A DNA stretch of 64,000 nt from Paralvinella palmiformis (Eukaryota > Annelida > Polychaeta > Terebellida > Alvinellidae), in contig JAODUP010001440.1 of NCBI GenBank assembly GCA_025642065.1, positions 1 to 64,000 on the forward strand. The letters are read 5' to 3'. The translations under genes were made by a program, and so were the position numbers. Positions 60,710 through 64,000 of this stretch are shown piece by piece (the stretch's first letter is position 1; each line of letters starts with the position of its first letter). Under the pieces are notes generated by a model, which had not been told where the DNA came from, ran no database searches, and saw only the letters and a list, made by a program, of their open reading frames with translations.

Positions 60710-61794
60710 TGAATAAGTTGAAAGAAATGATTCATGAAGGATGGCCAAATAAAATCATGGACATACCCACAGTACTAAGGCAGTACTGGTCATTTCGCGA
60801 TGAGCTAGCAGTAGAGTCTGGAGTTATATTCAAAGGAAGACAAATATTGATTCCCAAATCACTACAAGCAGATATACCCCAACAGCTCCACAAGGGACAT
60901 CCAGTCATTGATAAAACGAGAGCACTAGCACCCGAAAGTGTTTATTGGATTGGCGTCAACAAGGACATAGAAGAGACTTGCAAGCTGTGTTGTATATGCC
61001 AAATGTTCCAGGAACTCAATAAAAGAGAACCATTGATGCCACATGATATACCTTCAAGGCCATGGCAGTTTATAGCAACAGACCTTTTCGACATTGGGAA
61101 TCGGAAGTTTGAGCAGACAGTGGACCGGTACAGCAGATACCCATTGGTTGAAGAGTTATCAGCAACAGCCAGCAGTAACATCATTACAGGCATAATAAAG
61201 ACATACTGTGCAATGTTTAGTAGACCAGACGAAATAATGTCTGATAACGTTACACAATATAGTGGAGAGTCTTTTAAGAGATTCACCAATGACTGGAACA
61301 TTAAGCACGTGACAAGTTCACCAAATTAGCCTCGCAACAAGGGGTTCATCTAACGGCACGTGAAACACATAAAGAGTGCACTTAAGAAAACCATCAGAAG
61401 TGGCGAGGACTGGCAGATGACACTACAGAACCTCCGGGCAACACCAATCGACAACAAACTACCATCTCCAGCAGAGTTACTATAGGGGAAGCCAATTTCA
61501 ACGTTGTTACCCAACCATAGAGATCTTGGGCAGGAAGAACAACGCTAATTTCTACAGCAGAAAAGGGAGAGAAAGAAAGAGGAATACGACAAAAGGTGTC
61601 AACAAGAACTCCCACCTCTATACAAAGGTCAAGCAGTTAAAATACTAGACAAGAATACTAAGACATGGTGTCCAGCAACAATAACCAAGAAATGTGAGGA
61701 GCCAAGAAGTTACATCGTGCAAACACCCAACGGTACCAATCTGAGAAGGAACCGGAGCCATCTACGCGAACTGATGACAGGTCCCATCACATAA
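60709..61794 (+). pseudogene. pol: Gypsy integrase, nonsense codons include the catalytic Glu position
   Basis: The frame starts at 60709. The zinc-binding HKGHP..CKLCCICQ segment lies at residues about 63-104. In the core, TDLFD near residue 125 holds the first Asp and SDNVTQYS near 182 the second. The frame is stopped by TAG at 61327-61329, then by TAA at 61351-61353. That TAA sits exactly where the third catalytic residue of DD35E integrases belongs, 35 residues after the second Asp. Further stops lie at 61483-61485 and 61546-61548. The C-terminal region with RRNRSHLREL ends at TAA 61792-61794. Confidence 0.88.
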
Positions 61795-62183
61795 GTAACA
61801 TCAAATAATGAAGAACAACCCCATACCAAGAAGGAACCAGACAAGACAGCCTGCACATTCAATGATCCAGTACTGGGGCGTAGTAGTAGAGCTCATAAAC
61901 CAAATCCAAAATACCTAGATTGATTACAACAGTAATTAATATGATGTCAGTATTAATTAATATGTCAGTGCAACAAAAGGGCAGAATAATATCTTGTACT
62001 AGTCTTAAGTGTCATACTTGGTAATCCATCCTAGTATGACAACCATGTACATATTTATATATCATGTATAATGTACTCACTTAAAACAATGATCCTAGTT
62101 AGTTATGATCAATCTTGAATCGGGTTAAAAATAGTTGTTCCTCATTTTTTGTTTTGTTTTCTTTGTCTCTTACAACGATGGGG
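61795..62183 (+). other. Gypsy 3' untranslated region and polypurine tract
   Basis: AT-rich, no open frame. A short purine-rich GATGGGG (62177-62183) immediately precedes the 3' LTR and is the likely plus-strand primer site, although it contains one T. Confidence 0.75.
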
Positions 62184-62354
62184 TGTGCTAATATGCTACT
62201 GTTAATGGACACACCCCTGCTTTGTACGACATTCCATGTACTGGACGTGTCCCATCCGCAAACTGGTTCTCGCGAGAATATGTAAGTCTGAAGTTTGGAA
62301 TAAACGAAGTGAAGCAGTTAAACATTGTTTTATATAGTACCAAATACTACAACA
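62184..62354 (+). repeat. 3' LTR
   Basis: 171 bp, TGTGC to CAACA, with the canonical TG..CA ends. It has 11 differences from the 5' LTR: two in the first five bases, two near 62199-62202, four at about 62273-62291, two near 62330 and one at the end. Confidence 0.95.
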
Positions 62355-62960
62355 TCGACCACGAAATACTGATGCATTTCTCTAATATCCAAATATAATT
62401 TATAACCATATTGTATGCGTAGCTCATCTGAAACACTAAATACATTACTAATGGTGGTGAAGGAATACGTTTTCAATTCAATAAAATATAAATACATAAA
62501 TACGATTTTTTCAACGAAACGTCTTTTGTTTATCTATCTACTCAAGACAAGGTGCCAAGGTGAATGCTTGAATCCATCATCTAGGTGATATCAAGGTGAT
62601 ATCTAGGTGATATCAATGTAGGGCATAAATCAGATTTCGTATGCTGCCACATATATTCTGGTGTTATTTTGATAAAGTTTTCTTATTTTATTTTTGTTCC
62701 TCATACTTGAGTTTTAATGGAATGGTTTCTTGAGAGGAGTACAATTAATTTCCAAATGAACATTTTTAAACCTTTTTTTCCAGTGAAGCGACTAAATAAT
62801 TATTCTTGATTATATATATTTATGGGTTTATTTGTTTGGTCGTGTTTTATATTTTCTGCTAGTTCGCTTTTTCTATTTCTTTTTTGTTTGTTAGTTCCGT
62901 TGTTTCTTTGTTTCTTTCTGTCTTTGTTTCTTTCGAGATATTGCTTCGGTACCTGATGAT
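62355..62960 (-). repeat. Module A, reverse copy, right half of the Gypsy target
   Basis: It begins with the target duplication TCGAC and CACGAAATACTGATGC, matching the complement of 2656-2680, and continues through TTCTATTTCTTTTTTG-type words to 62960. The block near 62590 has short GGTGATATC repeats (62580-62618). Confidence 0.85.
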
Positions 62961-63191
62961 CATGTATCTATCTGTCTTTGATGACCGTCTGTTTGGTTGG
63001 TTGGCTGGTTAGTTAATTGGTTGTATGGTTGGTTAATTGGTTGGTTTGTTAGTTGATTAGTTGGTTGGTTGGGTTAGCCAAACACGCATATTATAAGTTC
63101 CGGGATCTGTAATGCTGTCATGTGATGACTGGTTGACCTATCCATAAAAATGAAAACCTGACAGGATGTGATGGCTATGTGTTTGATTAAA

Positions 63192-63223
<32 letters not shown>

Positions 63224-64000
63224 CATTATTATTGCTCTCTGTATGCAGTAATTCATATCCATGATGTTATTATATTCAGTCATAAGCAAAGCAGCCATTC
63301 ATTTAATATTTTAATATCTTCATCGCATCTCATGCTTGCAAACAACTCAAAGAACATTATATTACTTGATAGAAAGTTATGATATACTTATATATTATAG
63401 GAAAACTTTCCTTGTAGATTAATGGAGAAATTTGTTTTCATCTTTTTTACTCTTGAAATTATAACAATGTGACTTATTTTCCACTCCAATTAATACAAGG
63501 TCAAAAATAAAACCAAAGGAAGAGTCGAATAATACTGATTGAAATGGTTGGAAAATACAGTTTTCACACAGGTTAATTAATTTTCCTTCTAATGACAAGT
63601 GATTCTTTCTAGAAACCGAATAGAATTTATGTTAAACTCTTGTTCATAATATATTTTAATTGTAACAAAACTATTAGTATGTATGTTACAGATATTAAAA
63701 TAATATAAAAAAACAGTCTTGAACAGGTACTAATTGCCATGTTCCAGATCTTTATTCAGATTCCTGAATTTGTACATTTTCTACATATAATTTTCCTAGG
63801 CACTCAAATTGCAGGCAAGGATCTGTCACGGAAACAGAAACAAAGTTTAAAACATGTTAGGAACACATTTATTACACCATATTTTATTTTATTAATTAAA
63901 TGCATACAGGGAAATAATTTATTTCCGATAAATTATCAGAGAAACTAACGTAGAGATATATCATAACATTTCATTTATGACATTTGTCTAAATGTTATTT
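62810..64000 (-). repeat. Module G, reverse copy
   Basis: Inverted counterpart of 25490-26880. It contains a GGTTGGTTGG-type low-complexity run (62985-63075) matching AACCAACCAACC at 26840-26875, a SINE family 3 tail (63095-63175, +), and (ATT)n at 63189-63235. It runs off the window end. The frames 63074-63298 and 63739-63948 are not conserved. Confidence 0.8.

Larger units (their letters stand above)
57558..62354 (+). mobile_element. Ty3/Gypsy LTR retrotransposon, near full length, inactivated
   Basis: The 4797-bp element has 171-bp LTRs at both ends. The flanking 5-bp repeat TCGAC (57553-57557 and 62355-62359) is exact. The internal order gag, protease, RT, RNase H, integrase defines Ty3/Gypsy. 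By my count the LTRs differ at 11 of 171 positions (about 6%), so the copy is not recent. Several nonsense codons, frame changes and two internal duplications inactivate it. It lies in a reverse module A, whose undisrupted copies (for example 2656-2690 and 38975-39000) show the empty site. Confidence 0.95.

Noticed and set aside
57558..62354. Endogenous retrovirus with an env gene
   Set aside because: Between the integrase end (61794) and the 3' LTR (62184) only about 390 bp of AT-rich non-coding sequence remains; no envelope-like frame exists.

Overview
This window reads as intergenic, repeat-dominated DNA from an animal, most likely a mollusc. That identification is an inference. It rests on long (TA)n, (CA)n and (TCTA)n tracts, tRNA-derived SINEs, L2/CR1-type and Jockey-like LINE remnants, a Ty3/Gypsy element, and a fragment (53365-53437) resembling the GTTTAACGACAC repeats common in mollusc genomes. 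I see no convincing host gene, tRNA gene, rRNA or CRISPR array. All recognisable protein-coding sequence belongs to transposable elements, and all of it is damaged.

Three elements stand out. (1) A Ty3/Gypsy LTR retrotransposon occupies 57558-62354 (+). It has two 171-bp LTRs, an exact 5-bp target duplication, gag, protease, RT, RNase H and integrase. It carries several nonsense codons, a 20-bp tandem duplication that breaks the frame, and an 83-bp internal segment copied into the RT. (2) A minus-strand LINE lies within about 4770-10750. It has an ORF1p-like coiled-coil protein, an endonuclease and an RT whose catalytic block is missing through an in-frame deletion. The whole segment splits one copy of an older repeat. 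(3) Older LINE pieces include L2/CR1-type 3' ends (19680, 32830, 45245 and a 198-bp tail at 8882-9079) and a degenerate RT at 36340-38510. At least three SINE-like families are present, one with clear 11-12 bp target duplications (16793-17160 and 25144-25473).

Most of the rest is a mosaic of diverged non-coding modules, labelled A-K here, each present two or more times in direct or inverted orientation. Module order is partly conserved (H-Z-A-B-microsatellite-C; E-F; C-K). Approximate layout: 1-1510 segment flanked by 125-bp direct repeats; 1526-4646 microsatellite, A, H, Z; 4646-10775 LINE insertion; 10775-15650 A, B, SINE, C; 15650-17936 inverted B and A with a SINE; 17936-23690 D, E(+L2), F, J; 23700-25490 microsatellites and SINEs; 25490-30500 G, A, B, C; 30640-33080 GC-richer element, D inverted, E; 33280-36335 C, B; 36340-38510 LINE; 38570-42050 A, A, Z, H inverted; 42428-46600 J, F, E inverted; 47345-50950 D, C, K; 51175-53365 B, A inverted; 53560-56850 C, K again; 56850-64000 A and G inverted, split by the Gypsy element.

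The genes do not form a pathway. The window records successive layers: old module duplication carrying L2 and SINE copies, then LINE and SINE insertions, then the Gypsy insertion. Module boundaries were judged by eye and are good to roughly 20-100 bp.
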